A stretch of 64,000 nucleotides of DNA from Pseudoalteromonas luteoviolacea (GCF_018100925.1 NZ_JAGJEH010000014.1:80668-144667); one strand, 5' to 3'. Positions 51,313 through 61,111 are shown, numbered from the stretch's first letter. Numbers and translations are program-made. The notes: generated from the sequence alone by a model not told the origin.

Positions 51313-53427
51313 TTAAAGTGTATAGTTAAAGGTTAAGCCATATACACGAGGCTCTGCATACTGCACATAAGTATCTGTTGCCCAGCCATTTCTCGGATCA
51401 TTACCAAATTGGAAGCCACGTACAGGTACATCTCTATCTGCTAAATTTCTGCCCCATGCTGTTAGGCTCCAGCTATCGCTATAATAGGAAACACTGGCGT
51501 TGATCAGGTTTTGATTGGGCGCCTGCGAATTATGACTATCAGAGAAGAAGTAGTCATCTTTGCCTTCAAAGCCTAATTGAGCACTGATGTTGTCACTCAA
51601 GTCATAGGTTAATGAGAAAGCAAACTGATATTTTGGTGATTGCGCTTGTTCTCGGCCATCAAAGTCGTCACCACTGACAGTGATAAAGTCTTCAATCTTA
51701 GTGTCTAAGTAGCCTAAGCTGTATTGTAAAGATAGAGCATCAGATAATTGACTCGTACCTTCGATTTCAAGGCCATAATTTTTACCTTTGCCCGCATTGC
51801 TAATAAAGCCAGCAAACTGTACACCTTCTAATTGCCACTGCTTAAGCTGCATATCTTCTCTGTGCATATAAAATGCAGTGAGGTGTAATGTATGACGTTT
51901 GTCTTTAGATTGGCCTTTAACACCAAACTCGAGATTCCAGAGATACTCTGGATCGAATGTAAAGCCTGATTGAGGGATCGAGATGCCATCATCTTTGGCC
52001 TTCGCGAGTGCTTCGCCGTTTACGCCACCCACTTTATAACCGCGGTTTAAACTCGTATAGATCATTGTTTGCGGAACAACTTGGTATTCAAGTGCCACTT
52101 TACCACCGACCATGGTGTCATCCGACTCAAGATCAAATGCATTGCTATCTAAGTAATCGCTAGAATAAGACTCTACTCGAAGCCCAGTAACTAACCTGAC
52201 ATCCTCTTGTAGGGCCGTTACTTTGTGCGCAAATATAGCGTGGTTTTGGGTTTCAAAGGTCGATTTGAATTGTGTTGGCATATTGCCAAATTTGCTTCTT
52301 TGGCGATCTAAATCGACATCATGTCTGCGGCTGACAACACCAATAACCCAAGACTTATCTTTACTTTTAACTCTGATCTCAGCAGAACCTCTTTCATGAT
52401 CGCGCACATAGGCATCAAAGTATTGACCGTAGTACTCAATGTGATCAGGGTGCAAGCCTGCTTCGCATAAAGTTGGCTGCGTTGTATCGGCACAAACCCA
52501 GTCTTCGTCATAGCTATATTCGGTATCAGCTTGCAGGCCACTGGTGAGTATTTCAATATCGACGGACGATAAGCCGGTGTAATCGGCTGTCAGTGAGAAC
52601 GCGTCACTTTGTTGAGTGTCTTTACCTGGCTGGCTAGCAACGCTTTGGCGAGTATTGTCCAAAGTAAAGCCATCATAGCCGTTATCAATATCAATGTGGT
52701 GATATACAAACCCGAGGTTTAAATCGTCGCTGGCTGCATAATTCAATTTAAAGCGTGCGACACTTTCATCCAGATCTTGTGTATCGTCGTTGAGATAGAT
52801 GTTATCGACAAAACCATCGGATTGTTTTTGGTAAAGGCTGGCGCGTGCGGTGATATTCTCTGATAAGCCTGTGCCAACGGCAACGCCAGCTTCGTGAGTC
52901 CCATAGTTTGCAGCCCCCAATTTTAGATTGAGACTCGGTGTATCGGTTGGGTTATTTGAGTGAATATCGATGATCCCACCCATGGCATCGGCACCAAATT
53001 TAGTCCCTTGAGGACCGCGATAAATAGCTACTTGGTCGGCATCAAACAGCAATGCACTGCCGCCTAATCCTGAATAGTTAATGTTGTCGATTAAAACGCC
53101 CACACTAGGCGTAATGGGATCTACAAACTGGGAACGAAGACCCACACCACGGATCTGCACGAAGCGTCCACGAGAAGCGCCAGCCGTAAAATTAACATTA
53201 GCGGCACTATTGAGGATTTCATCTAAATAACTGGCGCCACGTGTGGTAATTTCTGCTTCTCCAAAGACTGATGCACTGGCACTTAATGTTTGAAGTGATT
53301 CTTGCTGAAAATCGCCACTAACTTCGATGGTTTCAATGTTATTTGCTGTTGCTGAGGTTTGCTCGTCGGCAGAGCTTGAAAATGCCACCATCAGTCCGAG
53401 GGTGAGTAAAGAGAGTTTTAATTTCAT
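51313..53427 (-). CDS. TonB-dependent outer-membrane receptor
   Basis: This 704-residue receptor has a signal peptide (residues 1-20), a short stretch with a TonB-box-like IETIEVSG, a plug domain (about 50-160) with VQIRGVG and YRGPQGTKFGADAMGGIIDI, and a 22-strand barrel ending in a terminal aromatic-containing strand (LTFNYTL). It resembles iron-complex receptors of the CirA/FecA group. No Fur box is evident upstream, so the ligand (siderophore, heme, B12 or another compound) cannot be assigned. It is isolated, with no TonB or periplasmic partner nearby. Confidence 0.9.
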   Translation of the reverse strand: MKLKLSLLTLGLMVAFSSSADEQTSATANNIETIEVSGDFQQESLQTLSASASVFGEAEITTRGASYLDEILNSAANVNFTAGASRGRFVQIRGVGLRSQFVDPITPSVGVLIDNINYSGLGGSALLFDADQVAIYRGPQGTKFGADAMGGIIDIHSNNPTDTPSLNLKLGAANYGTHEAGVAVGTGLSENITARASLYQKQSDGFVDNIYLNDDTQDLDESVARFKLNYAASDDLNLGFVYHHIDIDNGYDGFTLDNTRQSVASQPGKDTQQSDAFSLTADYTGLSSVDIEILTSGLQADTEYSYDEDWVCADTTQPTLCEAGLHPDHIEYYGQYFDAYVRDHERGSAEIRVKSKDKSWVIGVVSRRHDVDLDRQRSKFGNMPTQFKSTFETQNHAIFAHKVTALQEDVRLVTGLRVESYSSDYLDSNAFDLESDDTMVGGKVALEYQVVPQTMIYTSLNRGYKVGGVNGEALAKAKDDGISIPQSGFTFDPEYLWNLEFGVKGQSKDKRHTLHLTAFYMHREDMQLKQWQLEGVQFAGFISNAGKGKNYGLEIEGTSQLSDALSLQYSLGYLDTKIEDFITVSGDDFDGREQAQSPKYQFAFSLTYDLSDNISAQLGFEGKDDYFFSDSHNSQAPNQNLINASVSYYSDSWSLTAWGRNLADRDVPVRGFQFGNDPRNGWATDTYVQYAEPRVYGLTFNYTL

Positions 53428-53534
53428 TCGTTTATATGTGTCCCGTGTTAGTTGCGCACTAGTTTAGCAAAAGCCCGACCAGATGACTGAATATTTGTGA
53501 TATAAACTTTTGCAATCAATATAGAGGACGAAAT

Positions 53535-53924
53535 ATGACGTTTAAAGTTGACTTTAAAGTAAGAGATTATGAGTGCGATTTGCAGGGGATCGTGAATAAC
53601 AGTGTGTATTTTAATTATTTGGAACATGCGCGCCATGAGTTCTTGGCATACAAAAACATAGACTTTGCCGCTTTGGCTGAACAAAAAGTCAACTTAGTCG
53701 TGATCCGCTCAGAAATGAATTACAAAGGTTCACTGCGACCGGGTGACACATTTTATGTTGAAGTAGAGGTCGAAAAGGTCAGTAAATTAAAATTTGCATT
53801 TCATCAAAAAGTAGTAAGAAGCAGCGATGAAAAGCTGATGCTAGATGCGGTTATAACGGGTACATCGGTGAATGAGCGAGGTCGTCCGTTCCTACCTCCG
53901 GAAATTGACCTATTATTTTCTTAA
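53535..53924 (+). CDS. Acyl-CoA thioesterase, hot-dog fold (YbgC/4HBT type)
   Basis: The 129-residue protein is a single hot-dog domain with the 4HBT motif: catalytic Asp in YECDLQGIVNNSVYFNYLEHARHEFL (about residue 16). It would hydrolyse acyl-CoA thioesters, but the chain preference is not deducible. It is divergent from the TonB receptor and not beside tol-pal genes, so it is a YbgC relative rather than YbgC itself. Confidence 0.88.
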   Translation: MTFKVDFKVRDYECDLQGIVNNSVYFNYLEHARHEFLAYKNIDFAALAEQKVNLVVIRSEMNYKGSLRPGDTFYVEVEVEKVSKLKFAFHQKVVRSSDEKLMLDAVITGTSVNERGRPFLPPEIDLLFS

Positions 53925-54021
53925 AATTTGGCTAGATAGGCAATTTATTACATATTTTTACTGCCTATTATGTGACTCCAAGCGTTATAATTAACACTGA
54001 TTATCAAACGATTGGTTTACC

Positions 54022-54429
54022 ATGAAAATTTCCTTTTTATTATGCTTTTTGAGTGTGATGTTGATGGGATGCTCAAGTACAGGGACGGTAAACGCAGACA
54101 CACTCAAATATTCTAGCTGGCAATTTGTACCGAAAGATACAGGGGCCAAACATGAACCTATTCGCATTGAGTTTTTAGATGCGTTTCGGGTAAATGGCTT
54201 TGCTGGCTGTAACCGTTTCTTTGGCCAAGGGGAGGTCAAAGAGGGACAACTGTTTGTCAGTGATATAGGCATGACAAGAAAACTATGTGATCCGGCGACA
54301 AACGAACACGAGCAAGCATTTTTAAACATGCTGCAAATCGGTGTGCGGCTTCAACATAGTCAAAATGAGCTAGTTTTGCTGGGCGACTCGAAATGGCACT
54401 TTAAATTGGTAAAAGGTCACTTTGACTAA
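54022..54429 (+). CDS. META-domain (HslJ-like) lipoprotein
   Basis: The 135-residue protein has a lipoprotein signal (lipobox LMGC with Cys at about residue 17). A single META domain follows, with the pattern SWQFVP, VNGFAGCNRFFG and ISDIGMTRKLC. META/HslJ proteins are linked to envelope stress and novobiocin resistance in E. coli, but the molecular role is unclear. It lies directly before the TPP riboswitch of the thiamine operon but is not obviously part of it. Confidence 0.88.
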   Translation: MKISFLLCFLSVMLMGCSSTGTVNADTLKYSSWQFVPKDTGAKHEPIRIEFLDAFRVNGFAGCNRFFGQGEVKEGQLFVSDIGMTRKLCDPATNEHEQAFLNMLQIGVRLQHSQNELVLLGDSKWHFKLVKGHFD

Positions 54430-54466
54430 TGCTGTGACATTCAGTAGACTTTGACTCAATTCGTTA

Positions 54467-54551
54467 CTTGTCGGAGTGCCCTTGTGGGCTGAGATCGCTG
54501 TATTGCGGGATCCGTGGACCTGATCAGGTTAATACCTGCGTAGGGAACAAG
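54467..54551 (+). promoter_or_regulatory. TPP riboswitch (THI box)
   Basis: The conserved blocks are present: GGGCTGAGA (54486-54494), GGACCTGATCAGGTTAATACC and GCGTAGGGAA (54538-54547), closed by P1 CTTGT/ACAAG. TPP should lower thi operon expression. About 190 nt of leader follow to thiC, with an imperfect hairpin near 54558-54592 that may form part of the expression platform. Confidence 0.95.
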
Positions 54552-54743
54552 CTGTCCTAGTGTATCGCCATGTTATGTATGGATACTAAGGCTGCCAAGT
54601 TTGTTAGTGTCGTGCTAATAAAACTATCCACCTGTATCACCCAAGTTATAGAGCTGCTTTATGTATCTTATTAGCTTGTGTGGACCCAATCTCTTCCGTT
54701 TTGGAATTCTGACAAGACACCTTAACTAACAATGAGGCATGTC

Positions 54744-56696
54744 ATGTCAAATAATAGTAGCAAGTTGTCACGTCGCGAGTCTCGCGAAGCGGCTTCGGAA
54801 TTTATTTATAACCTCAAGGGTCAACCTTTTCCAAACTCAAAAAAAATCTATGTAGATGGAGAGCAAGAAGGTGTTCGTGTCGGCATGAGAGAAATCTCAT
54901 TGAATGACTCTTTTGTTGGGGGCACAGAAGAAGAACCGATCTTTGAGAAAAATGAACCGGTCAGGGTATATGATACATCTGGTCCATACACAGACCCTGA
55001 ATTCACTTTGAATGTGCGCGAAGGCTTACCTAAGTATAGAGAAGACTGGATCGTTAATCGTGACGATACTGAACTATTGAACTCGGTAACTTCAAAGTTC
55101 TCTCAGCAGCGTATGGCTGATGAAGGGCTAGATCATATCCGTTTTGAAAACCTACCTAAAATTCGCCGTGCAAAGCCAGGTAAAAATGTGACACAAATGC
55201 ACTATGCACGTCAGGGCATCATTACGCCGGAAATGGAGTTTGTTGCAATCCGTGAAAATATGGGCCGTGCAAAGATCCGTGAAGAGTTGCTTGCGGAGCA
55301 GCATGAGGGGCAATCATTTGGAGCAGAGATCCCTGACTTTATAACACCTGAATTTGTGCGTTCGGAAGTTGCCCGAGGCCGCGCGATTATTCCAAATAAT
55401 ATTAATCACCCTGAGTCTGAGCCAATGATTGTGGGCCGTAACTTTTTAGTTAAAGTGAACGCTAACATTGGTAATTCGTCGGTTACTTCTTCAATTGAAG
55501 AGGAAGTGGAAAAACTAGTTTGGTCAACTCGCTGGGGCGCGGACACTGTAATGGATCTATCTACAGGTCGCTATATCCATGAAACGCGTGAATGGGTGGT
55601 ACGTAACTCACCAGTACCAATTGGTACTGTACCTATTTACCAGGCGCTGGAAAAAGTTAATGGTGTTGCAGAAGACCTTACGTGGGAAATTTTCCGTGAT
55701 ACTTTAATTGAGCAAGCCGAGCAGGGGGTGGATTACTTTACTATTCACGCTGGTGTGTTATTACGCTATGTGCCAATGACTGCGAAACGTGTTACGGGTA
55801 TTGTATCGCGTGGTGGCTCAATCATGGCTAAGTGGTGTCTTGCACATCACAAAGAAAACTTCCTATATACGCATTTTGAAGACATCTGTGAAATCATGAA
55901 GCAGTATGACGTGTGCTTCTCGCTAGGTGATGGTTTACGTCCAGGATCGATTGCAGATGCAAATGATGATGCGCAATTGTCAGAGCTGCGCACCTTGGGT
56001 GAACTGACAAAGATTGCATGGGAGCACGATGTTCAGGTATTCATTGAAGGCCCGGGTCATGTTCCTATGCATATGATTAAAGAAAATATGGACGAGCAAT
56101 TAAAACACTGTCACGAAGCGCCTTTCTATACGCTTGGCCCGCTGACGACTGATATTGCCCCTGGTTATGACCACTTTACATCAGGTATTGGTGCTGCGCA
56201 GATCGCTTGGTACGGCACGGCAATGCTATGCTATGTAACACCAAAAGAGCATTTAGGTTTACCAAATAAAGAAGACGTAAAAGAAGGCCTGATCACCTAT
56301 AAAATTGCTGCACATGCAGCCGATCTTGCAAAAGGTCACCGCGGTGCACAGATCCGTGATAATGCATTATCAAAAGCGCGTTTTGAATTCCGTTGGCACG
56401 ATCAGTTCAATCTGAGCCTTGATCCGGAACGAGCTCTGTCGTATCACGATGAGACGTTGCCGCAAGAGTCAGGCAAGGTTGCACATTTCTGCTCAATGTG
56501 TGGGCCTAAGTTCTGCTCAATGAAGATCACCCAAGATGTGCGAGATTACGCAAAAGATCTTGAAGCACGCGGCATTGATCCAAACAATGTTGGCGATGCA
56601 ATTGAAATAAAAATGGTTGATGTAGAAGCTGAAATGAAAGCAAAGTCAGAAGAGTTCAAGAGCTCTGGTTCTGAAATCTATCACAAAGCCATTTAA
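54744..56696 (+). CDS. thiC: Phosphomethylpyrimidine synthase ThiC
   Basis: ThiC rearranges 5-aminoimidazole ribotide to HMP-P, the pyrimidine half of thiamine, by radical SAM chemistry. The 650-residue protein has the C-terminal cluster motif CSMCGPKFC (CX2CX4C, about residue 583) and the family motifs PVPIGTVPIYQAL, GVLLRY and EGPGHVPMH. The start was placed at the ATG at 54744, with GAGG 6 bp upstream; an ATG at 54732 has no site. It heads the TPP-riboswitch operon. Confidence 0.97.
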   Translation: MSNNSSKLSRRESREAASEFIYNLKGQPFPNSKKIYVDGEQEGVRVGMREISLNDSFVGGTEEEPIFEKNEPVRVYDTSGPYTDPEFTLNVREGLPKYREDWIVNRDDTELLNSVTSKFSQQRMADEGLDHIRFENLPKIRRAKPGKNVTQMHYARQGIITPEMEFVAIRENMGRAKIREELLAEQHEGQSFGAEIPDFITPEFVRSEVARGRAIIPNNINHPESEPMIVGRNFLVKVNANIGNSSVTSSIEEEVEKLVWSTRWGADTVMDLSTGRYIHETREWVVRNSPVPIGTVPIYQALEKVNGVAEDLTWEIFRDTLIEQAEQGVDYFTIHAGVLLRYVPMTAKRVTGIVSRGGSIMAKWCLAHHKENFLYTHFEDICEIMKQYDVCFSLGDGLRPGSIADANDDAQLSELRTLGELTKIAWEHDVQVFIEGPGHVPMHMIKENMDEQLKHCHEAPFYTLGPLTTDIAPGYDHFTSGIGAAQIAWYGTAMLCYVTPKEHLGLPNKEDVKEGLITYKIAAHAADLAKGHRGAQIRDNALSKARFEFRWHDQFNLSLDPERALSYHDETLPQESGKVAHFCSMCGPKFCSMKITQDVRDYAKDLEARGIDPNNVGDAIEIKMVDVEAEMKAKSEEFKSSGSEIYHKAI

Positions 56697-56702
56697 CCTT
56701 AT

Positions 56703-56727
56703 CGCGCTGCAATCTTGTATTGCAGCG
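56703..56727 (+). other. Perfect inverted repeat between thiC and thiO
   Basis: GCGCTGCAAT (56704-56713) and ATTGCAGCGC (56719-56728) form a 10-bp stem with a 5-nt loop. A-rich sequence rather than a T run follows, so this is more likely a stabilising or processing hairpin than a terminator. Confidence 0.7.
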
Positions 56728-56746
56728 CAAAACAACTGGAATTCTC

Positions 56747-57769
56747 ATGACAGAGTACGGAGCAAAACCGTCCGTTGCTATCGTAGGGTTTGGCTTAGTT
56801 GGCAGAGTGGTTGCGTTGGAGTTAATGGCGCAATATCAGCTAACAATTTTTGAAAAAGATCCTCAAGACGCCCAAACTGGCGCGGGTACATTAGCGGCAG
56901 CGATGTTGGCACCTTTGGCTGAATCGGTGATTTGCGATCAAGCCCTAGCAGAGCAAGGCTTAAAGAGCATCGCCATGTGGCCAAACTTGCTGGCCAAATT
57001 AGACTCTCAAGTATTTTTTCAACAACAAGGCAGTTTGATTGTTGCCCATCAGCAAGATAGAGGCGATCTGCAGAGCTTTCAACAGCGCTTAAAGCCATTA
57101 ATGCAGCACCGGGCAGAGAGCGTTAATCAGATAGAGATTGCTAAACTTGAACCTGAACTTGGCAACAAGTTTAGTCAGGGTCTGTTCTTGCCATGTGAAG
57201 GTCAACTCGATAACCATGCTTTTTTTACCAGCAGTTATGATACGCTTGTCGCTCGTGGCGTGCAGTTTCACTTTGCTCATGAGGCAAAAATTGAAGCGGG
57301 TAAGGTAAACAATCAAGCATTTGACTGGATTATAGATTGCCGAGGTTTTGGCGCTAAGCAGGATAAACCTGAGCTGCGGGGTGTACGCGGTGAGGTAGCG
57401 CGGATCTATGCGCCTGAAGTTAAGTTACAGCGCCCTGTTCGATTGATGCACCCAAGATATCCTATCTATATCGCGCCCAAGCCAGATCATCAATTTGTGA
57501 TAGGTGCAACCGAAATAGAGTCGCAAGATGCGGCTGATATTACGGTGCGCTCTACACTAGAGTTATTGTCGGCAGCGTATACGGTGCACAGTGGTTTTGC
57601 CGAGGGGCGAGTGATGTCACTTAACGCAGGTTTGAGACCAGCTTTTGTAGATAATCATCCACATATTGATATTCAAGATAATGTAATTTCAATTAATGGA
57701 TTATATCGACACGGCTATTTACTTGCGCCAGTTGTTGTACAGCAAGCACTTTCAAAGGGGCTATTATGA
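56747..57769 (+). CDS. thiO: Glycine oxidase ThiO
   Basis: ThiO oxidises glycine to iminoglycine with FAD and oxygen, for thiazole synthesis. The 340-residue DAO-family protein has the Rossmann motif VGFGLVGRVVA near the start, GAGTLAAAMLAPLAE, and a late GLYRHGYLLAP FAD-binding segment. It sits between thiC and thiS and overlaps thiS by 4 bp. I placed the start at the ATG at 56747, after a TTG-initiated in-frame extension that runs into the hairpin. No thiH is in the window, so thiazole formation here appears to be oxygen-dependent. Confidence 0.92.
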   Translation: MTEYGAKPSVAIVGFGLVGRVVALELMAQYQLTIFEKDPQDAQTGAGTLAAAMLAPLAESVICDQALAEQGLKSIAMWPNLLAKLDSQVFFQQQGSLIVAHQQDRGDLQSFQQRLKPLMQHRAESVNQIEIAKLEPELGNKFSQGLFLPCEGQLDNHAFFTSSYDTLVARGVQFHFAHEAKIEAGKVNNQAFDWIIDCRGFGAKQDKPELRGVRGEVARIYAPEVKLQRPVRLMHPRYPIYIAPKPDHQFVIGATEIESQDAADITVRSTLELLSAAYTVHSGFAEGRVMSLNAGLRPAFVDNHPHIDIQDNVISINGLYRHGYLLAPVVVQQALSKGLL

Positions 57770-57963
57770 ATCTAACTTATAACGGAGAGGCTATTTGCGT
57801 AGATAGCGAGCAGTCTTTGCAGCAAATTATTGTCAGTAAAGGGGCGCAACCGCCTTTTGCTGTTGCGTTAAACGGCCAATTTGTACCAGCCGGACAACTA
57901 TCTGACACTAAGCCCAACAGTGGTGACAGTATTGAAGTGCTTTCACCTATTCAGGGAGGCTAA
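57766..57963 (+). CDS. thiS: Sulfur carrier protein ThiS
   Basis: The 65-residue ubiquitin-like protein ends in GG (SPIQGG), which ThiF adenylates and which then carries thiocarboxylate sulfur to ThiG. Length and the C-terminal diglycine are decisive. It overlaps thiO by 4 bp, and thiG begins directly after its stop. Confidence 0.96.
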   Translation: MNLTYNGEAICVDSEQSLQQIIVSKGAQPPFAVALNGQFVPAGQLSDTKPNSGDSIEVLSPIQGG

Positions 57964-58761
57964 GTGAGCAATTCAGCGTACGAACAATTGAATATATACG
58001 GTGAACATTTTGATAGTCGCCTGCTCATTGGGTCAGCTTTGTATCCGTCACCACAAATTATGCAACAGGCAATACAAAGTTCTGGTGCGGACATAGTGAC
58101 AGTCTCACTGCGCAGGCAAAACTCAGTATCTGCGGGAGAAGACTTTTGGCAGCTGATCAAGGAAACAGGCCTAAAAGTATTGCCCAATACCGCAGGCTGC
58201 CACAGTGTAAAGGAAGTAATAACACTGGCACAGATGTGCCGAGAAGTATTTAAAACCGATTGGATTAAGTTGGAATTAATCGGTGATGAATACAATTTAC
58301 AGCCTGATCCATTTGGTTTACTTGAGGCTACCGAAATACTCCTAAAAGAGGGGTTTAAAGTACTTCCTTATTGTACTGATGACTTGGTGTTGTGTCAGAG
58401 GCTTGCGGATCTCGGCTGTGAAGTACTGATGCCTTGGGGAGCGCCGATTGGCACGGGGAAAGGCTTAATTAACACATATAACCTGAAAACCATACGAGAA
58501 CGTTTACCTGATCTCACCCTGATTGTCGACGCGGGCTTAGGTGTGCCTTCACACGCCTGTGCAGCTTTGGAGCTTGGCTATGATGCCGTGCTACTAAACA
58601 GTGCTGTTGCGGGGGCCGGTGATCCGGTTAGAATGGCAAAAGCATTTTCCCACGCAGTTGATGCTGGTCGAATGGGCTATGTAGCAAAAGCGATGCCGGA
58701 AAAAGAGGTCGCAGCGCCTTCAACCCCAACAATGGGAATGCCTTTTTGGCATCAAAATTAA
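57964..58761 (+). CDS. thiG: Thiazole synthase ThiG
   Basis: ThiG condenses DXP, ThiS-thiocarboxylate and iminoglycine to the thiazole phosphate. The 265-residue TIM barrel shows the family motifs FDSRLLIGSALYPS, the Schiff-base lysine in GLKVLPNTAGC, KLELIGDEYNLQPD, APIGTGKG and DAGLGVPSHA. It starts at GTG immediately after the thiS stop, with GGAGG in the thiS 3' end as ribosome site. Confidence 0.96.
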   Translation: MSNSAYEQLNIYGEHFDSRLLIGSALYPSPQIMQQAIQSSGADIVTVSLRRQNSVSAGEDFWQLIKETGLKVLPNTAGCHSVKEVITLAQMCREVFKTDWIKLELIGDEYNLQPDPFGLLEATEILLKEGFKVLPYCTDDLVLCQRLADLGCEVLMPWGAPIGTGKGLINTYNLKTIRERLPDLTLIVDAGLGVPSHACAALELGYDAVLLNSAVAGAGDPVRMAKAFSHAVDAGRMGYVAKAMPEKEVAAPSTPTMGMPFWHQN

Positions 58762-58778
58762 AGAATTTAGGAGTTAAA

Positions 58779-60299
58779 GTGTCGAAAGTTGTTTGGAGTA
58801 TCGCAGGTTCTGACTCGGGAGGTGGGGCAGGTATTCAAGCTGATTTAAAAGCAATGCACAGTTTTGGAGTGCAAGGTTGCACTGCGATAACTGCACTGAC
58901 TGCGCAAAATAGTTTGGGTGTAGAATCTCTCAACGCGGTATCTACTGGCGTGATCGAAGCGCAATTATTGGCGCTTGAATCCGATATGAAAGCGTCAGTC
59001 ATAAAGATTGGTATGCTTGCTAATGTACAGCAAATTCAGCTTATTGCTGAACATATATCACGCTACAAGCAAAGTTGGGAGACACCACCTACTGTGGTAT
59101 ATGATCCTGTGGCGATTGCGACAAGTGGCGATGCTTTGACTGAAGAAGATACCGTCGATGCACTTAAAACCCACTTACTTCCCTTAGTAGATGTGATAAC
59201 GCCAAACACGCATGAAACCCAGTTGTTGACAGGTGTGTATTTGATCGGACCTGATGCGGTGCGAGAAGCGGCTGAAAAGTTGCGTGCATTCGGTGTTCAA
59301 TCTGTGGTGATTAAAGGTGGGCACTGGGATTATCCAAAGGGATATTGTATTGACTATTGCTGGCATCAAGATGAAGAGTATTGGTTGGGGAATGAATCAA
59401 TAAACACGCCGCACACACATGGTACTGGGTGTAGTTTGTCATCTGTGATCGCTGCAAGTTTAGCAAAAGGATATCCGTTAAAGGATGCTTTTATTTTGGG
59501 CAAGGCGTATATCAATGCGGGTTTAAAATCTGCGGTACGCTACGGAGAAGGTATTGGGCCGGTGGCACATACCGCATTTCCTCATAACATCGTTGACTAT
59601 CCACAGGTTATTGAAGCGGGGAGCTGGTTAGGTGATGAACTTGAATTTTATGTGCCAGATAATTACAACTATGCGGCCGGGTTTGCTCCTATTGAGGGAG
59701 ATTTAGGTTTATATGCCGTTGTTGATACCATTGACTGGGTTGAGCTTTGTTTAAAGCATGACGTTAAAACAGTCCAGCTTCGTATAAAAGATGCGGGCTC
59801 TCCAACCCTTGAGCAGGATATTGCTAAAGCGATCGAGCTTGGTAACACCTATGGTGGTCGTGTGTTTATCAATGATCATTGGCAACTTGCGATAAAACAC
59901 GGTGCGTATGGCGTGCACTTGGGACAAGAGGACTTAAATGTTGCGGATTTAAATGCCATTAAACAAGCTGGATTACGTTTAGGCTTATCGACACATGGTT
60001 TTTATGAAATGTTGCGCGCGCATAACTATCGCCCAAGTTATTTGGCCTTTGGTGCTATCTATCCAACTACGACCAAGGATATGACGGGACAAATTCAAGG
60101 GTTAGAGAAGCTGCGTCATTTCGTACCATTAATGAAATCGGAGTACCCGACGGTTGCTATTGGCGGGATCGATTTAGGGCGAGCCAGTGAAGTGGCAGAC
60201 ACAGGAGTAGGCAGTGTTGCAGTTGTACGTGCAATTACTGAAGCGAAGTCACCTGAGCAAGCGATTGTCAATCTTAAGCAGGCTATAGGCGAGCCATGA
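58779..60299 (+). CDS. thiDE: Fused HMP-P kinase / thiamine phosphate synthase ThiDE
   Basis: Residues 1-265 form the ThiD kinase (SIAGSDSGGGAGIQAD at the start, HTHGTGCSLSSV anion hole near 215), which phosphorylates HMP-P. Residues about 305-505 form ThiE (VQLRIKDAG, FINDHWQLAI, GVHLGQEDL, STHG, GAIYPTTTKDM, AIGGI), which joins HMP-PP to the thiazole phosphate. The fusion puts two consecutive steps on one chain. I placed the start at GTG 58779, with AGGAG 6 bp upstream, rather than an upstream TTG in frame. It overlaps thiF by 4 bp. Confidence 0.95.
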   Translation: MSKVVWSIAGSDSGGGAGIQADLKAMHSFGVQGCTAITALTAQNSLGVESLNAVSTGVIEAQLLALESDMKASVIKIGMLANVQQIQLIAEHISRYKQSWETPPTVVYDPVAIATSGDALTEEDTVDALKTHLLPLVDVITPNTHETQLLTGVYLIGPDAVREAAEKLRAFGVQSVVIKGGHWDYPKGYCIDYCWHQDEEYWLGNESINTPHTHGTGCSLSSVIAASLAKGYPLKDAFILGKAYINAGLKSAVRYGEGIGPVAHTAFPHNIVDYPQVIEAGSWLGDELEFYVPDNYNYAAGFAPIEGDLGLYAVVDTIDWVELCLKHDVKTVQLRIKDAGSPTLEQDIAKAIELGNTYGGRVFINDHWQLAIKHGAYGVHLGQEDLNVADLNAIKQAGLRLGLSTHGFYEMLRAHNYRPSYLAFGAIYPTTTKDMTGQIQGLEKLRHFVPLMKSEYPTVAIGGIDLGRASEVADTGVGSVAVVRAITEAKSPEQAIVNLKQAIGEP

Positions 60300-61048
60300 G
60301 TGAAGAATTAACCGATAGAGAGCGGCTGAGGTACAGTCGACATATCTTGTTAGATAAAGTCACAGAAGCAGGCCAAATACAGCTCAAATCAGCTCATGTA
60401 GCAGTTATTGGTTGCGGCGGGTTAGGTAGTCCTGTTTTATTTTATCTGGCGGCCAGCGGCATCGGTACTTTATCGTTTTATGATGATGATAAGGTCGAGT
60501 TGTCTAATCTGCAGCGTCAAATCTTGTATAAAGTTAATCATTTGGGTCAAGGCAAAAGTCTTGCTGCTAAAAAAGTGTTGGCAAGTTTGAACAATGATAT
60601 TCAACTCAATCCATATAATCTTCGCCTCTCCAAAGATAACATTGAAGCGCAATTAAAAGAGGTTGATTGGGTTGTGGATTGTAGTGACAACTTCGCCACA
60701 CGATATTTACTCAATCAATATTGCTTTGATAATGGCAAGGTGTTGATCTCGGGGGCGGCGCAAGCTACTAGTGGTCAGTTTGGCTTTTTTGATTACCGTG
60801 AGCAGAGTGCATGTTACGCATGTTTATTTCCTGAAACAGAGCAGAGTCGTGAAGGTCTTAACTGCCAAAATGCAGGGGTGATGAGCCCGTTGCTGGGTAT
60901 GGTTGGTTCAATGCAAGCACAAGCTGTGTGTAACGCGATATTAGGTTTGCAAAAAGGGGAGAGCTTTTTTGTGAGCATTGATGCATTAACGCTTATGCAA
61001 AGGCGGTTTGCTTTAGCGAAAGACCCTGCATGTAAAGTGTGTAACTAA
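60296..61048 (+). CDS. thiF: ThiS adenylyltransferase ThiF
   Basis: ThiF adenylates the ThiS C-terminus as a first step of sulfur transfer. The 250-residue E1-like protein has the nucleotide motif VIGCGGLGSPV (about residues 34-44), the DDDKVELSNLQRQ segment and the zinc-binding CYAC and CKVC pairs. MoeB is similar, but operon position favours ThiF. A bidirectional terminator follows. No thiI is adjacent, so the sulfur donor is encoded elsewhere. Confidence 0.93.
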   Translation: MSEELTDRERLRYSRHILLDKVTEAGQIQLKSAHVAVIGCGGLGSPVLFYLAASGIGTLSFYDDDKVELSNLQRQILYKVNHLGQGKSLAAKKVLASLNNDIQLNPYNLRLSKDNIEAQLKEVDWVVDCSDNFATRYLLNQYCFDNGKVLISGAAQATSGQFGFFDYREQSACYACLFPETEQSREGLNCQNAGVMSPLLGMVGSMQAQAVCNAILGLQKGESFFVSIDALTLMQRRFALAKDPACKVCN

Positions 61049-61081
61049 TCAATTTACGCAAAGTGCAGGCTAAGATGCATG

Positions 61082-61106
61082 AAAAGGCCCAAAGAGGGCC
61101 TTTTAC
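61082..61106. terminator. Bidirectional terminator between thiF and psd
   Basis: The stem AAAAGGCCC / GGGCCTTTT with a short loop has A and T runs on both sides and separates convergent transcripts. Confidence 0.9.
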
Positions 61107-61111
61107 GTTTG

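Noticed and set aside
53428..53534. Fur box upstream of the TonB receptor
   Set aside because: No sequence close to the GATAAT-repeat consensus is visible.
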